From: Pseudomonadota bacterium
GTDB lineage: Bacteria > Pseudomonadota > Alphaproteobacteria > Rhizobiales > Hyphomicrobiaceae
Direction of reading: 5' to 3'
DNA length: 5,896 nt
NCBI GenBank assembly: GCA_021813195.1
Contig: JAKALI010000287.1
Coordinates: 1-5,896 of the forward strand
Under the pieces are notes generated by a model. The model saw only the letters and a list, made by a program, of their open reading frames with translations. It was not told the origin of the DNA and made no database searches. A program made the position numbers and the translations under genes. This document shows, piece by piece, positions 5,842 to 5,896 of this stretch. The number at the start of each line of letters is the position of its first letter. Within the stretch, counting starts at the first letter, position 1.

Positions 5842-5860
5842 CAGGGGGCTCTGCCCCCTG
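5842..5860. repeat. GC-rich perfect hairpin upstream of the DUF4160 gene
   Basis: Arms CAGGGGGC (5842-5849) and GCCCCCTG (5853-5860) pair perfectly around the loop TCT. It is about 110 bases upstream of the DUF4160 start. No T run follows on either strand. Hairpins of this appearance are, from memory, common between genes and around mobile regions in GC-rich bacteria; it may end a transcript entering from the right or mark an element edge. Confidence 0.5.
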
Positions 5861-5864
5861 CACC

Positions 5865-5884
5865 CCCGCGCTCGCCGCGAGGCA
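5865..5884 (+). repeat. Right copy of the direct repeat flanking the DUF4160/DUF2442 cassette
   Basis: It matches 5031-5050 at 19 of 20 positions (A in the left copy, C in the right, at the fourteenth base) and lies 834 bases from it in the same orientation. It directly follows the GC-rich hairpin. The sequence right of 5743 shows no gene I can support. Confidence 0.5.
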
Positions 5885-5896
5885 ACGGGGCCAGCC

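Noticed and set aside
5489..5863. A 124-codon minus-strand frame overlapping the DUF4160 gene and its upstream region
   Set aside because: DUF4160 motifs are in the other phase; this frame gives low-complexity alanine/arginine sequence with no recognised domain.
1..5896. CRISPR array, tRNA, rRNA or riboswitch
   Set aside because: I saw no regularly spaced repeats, no cloverleaf-like segments with the usual TTCGANTC arm, and no ribosomal RNA signature on either strand.

Overview
The window reads as chromosomal or genomic-island DNA from a GC-rich proteobacterium. Codon use is strongly G/C-ending. The very large c-di-GMP sensor protein is of a kind I associate with acidophilic and sulfur-oxidising beta/gamma/Acidithiobacillia-type bacteria. 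The species cannot be fixed from the sequence, and that lineage remark is only an inference.

Layout, left to right. Positions 1-120 hold the start of a minus-strand gene for a membrane-anchored protein that runs off the window. Positions 121-364 are intergenic, with a hairpin directly after the next gene's stop and a possible promoter for the truncated gene. Positions 365-4375 (minus) hold the dominant feature: a 1336-residue c-di-GMP enzyme with the order GAF, PAS, PAS, GGDEF, globin-like sensor, GAF, EAL and a His/Cys-rich tail. Both catalytic domains look intact, so it can probably both make and degrade c-di-GMP. Its GTG start lies in the stem of an 11-bp hairpin whose loop carries the ribosome-binding site. 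Positions about 4376-5008 are a scrap yard of decayed sequence. It contains the 5' part of an IS256/mutator-type transposase gene (minus), a strong inverted repeat over its present stop, a possible 3' gene fragment on the plus strand and a short unrecognised minus-strand frame.

Positions 5082-5733 (minus) hold a compact two-gene module, DUF4160 then DUF2442. The genes overlap by 14 bases, and the layout resembles a toxin-antitoxin or other accessory two-gene cassette. The module is flanked by imperfect direct repeats (5031-5050 and 5865-5884) and has a very GC-rich hairpin upstream of it. This suggests a mobile or island-borne cassette next to the transposon debris.

All intact genes are on the minus strand, but the large sensor gene and the DUF4160/DUF2442 pair are separated by about 700 bases of remnants and are probably independent units. 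The most interesting points are the globin-like domain placed between GGDEF and GAF/EAL, the conserved-looking His/Cys tail after EAL, the start-codon hairpin and the repeat-flanked two-gene cassette. I did not find a clear new multi-gene defence system, CRISPR array, tRNA or rRNA.
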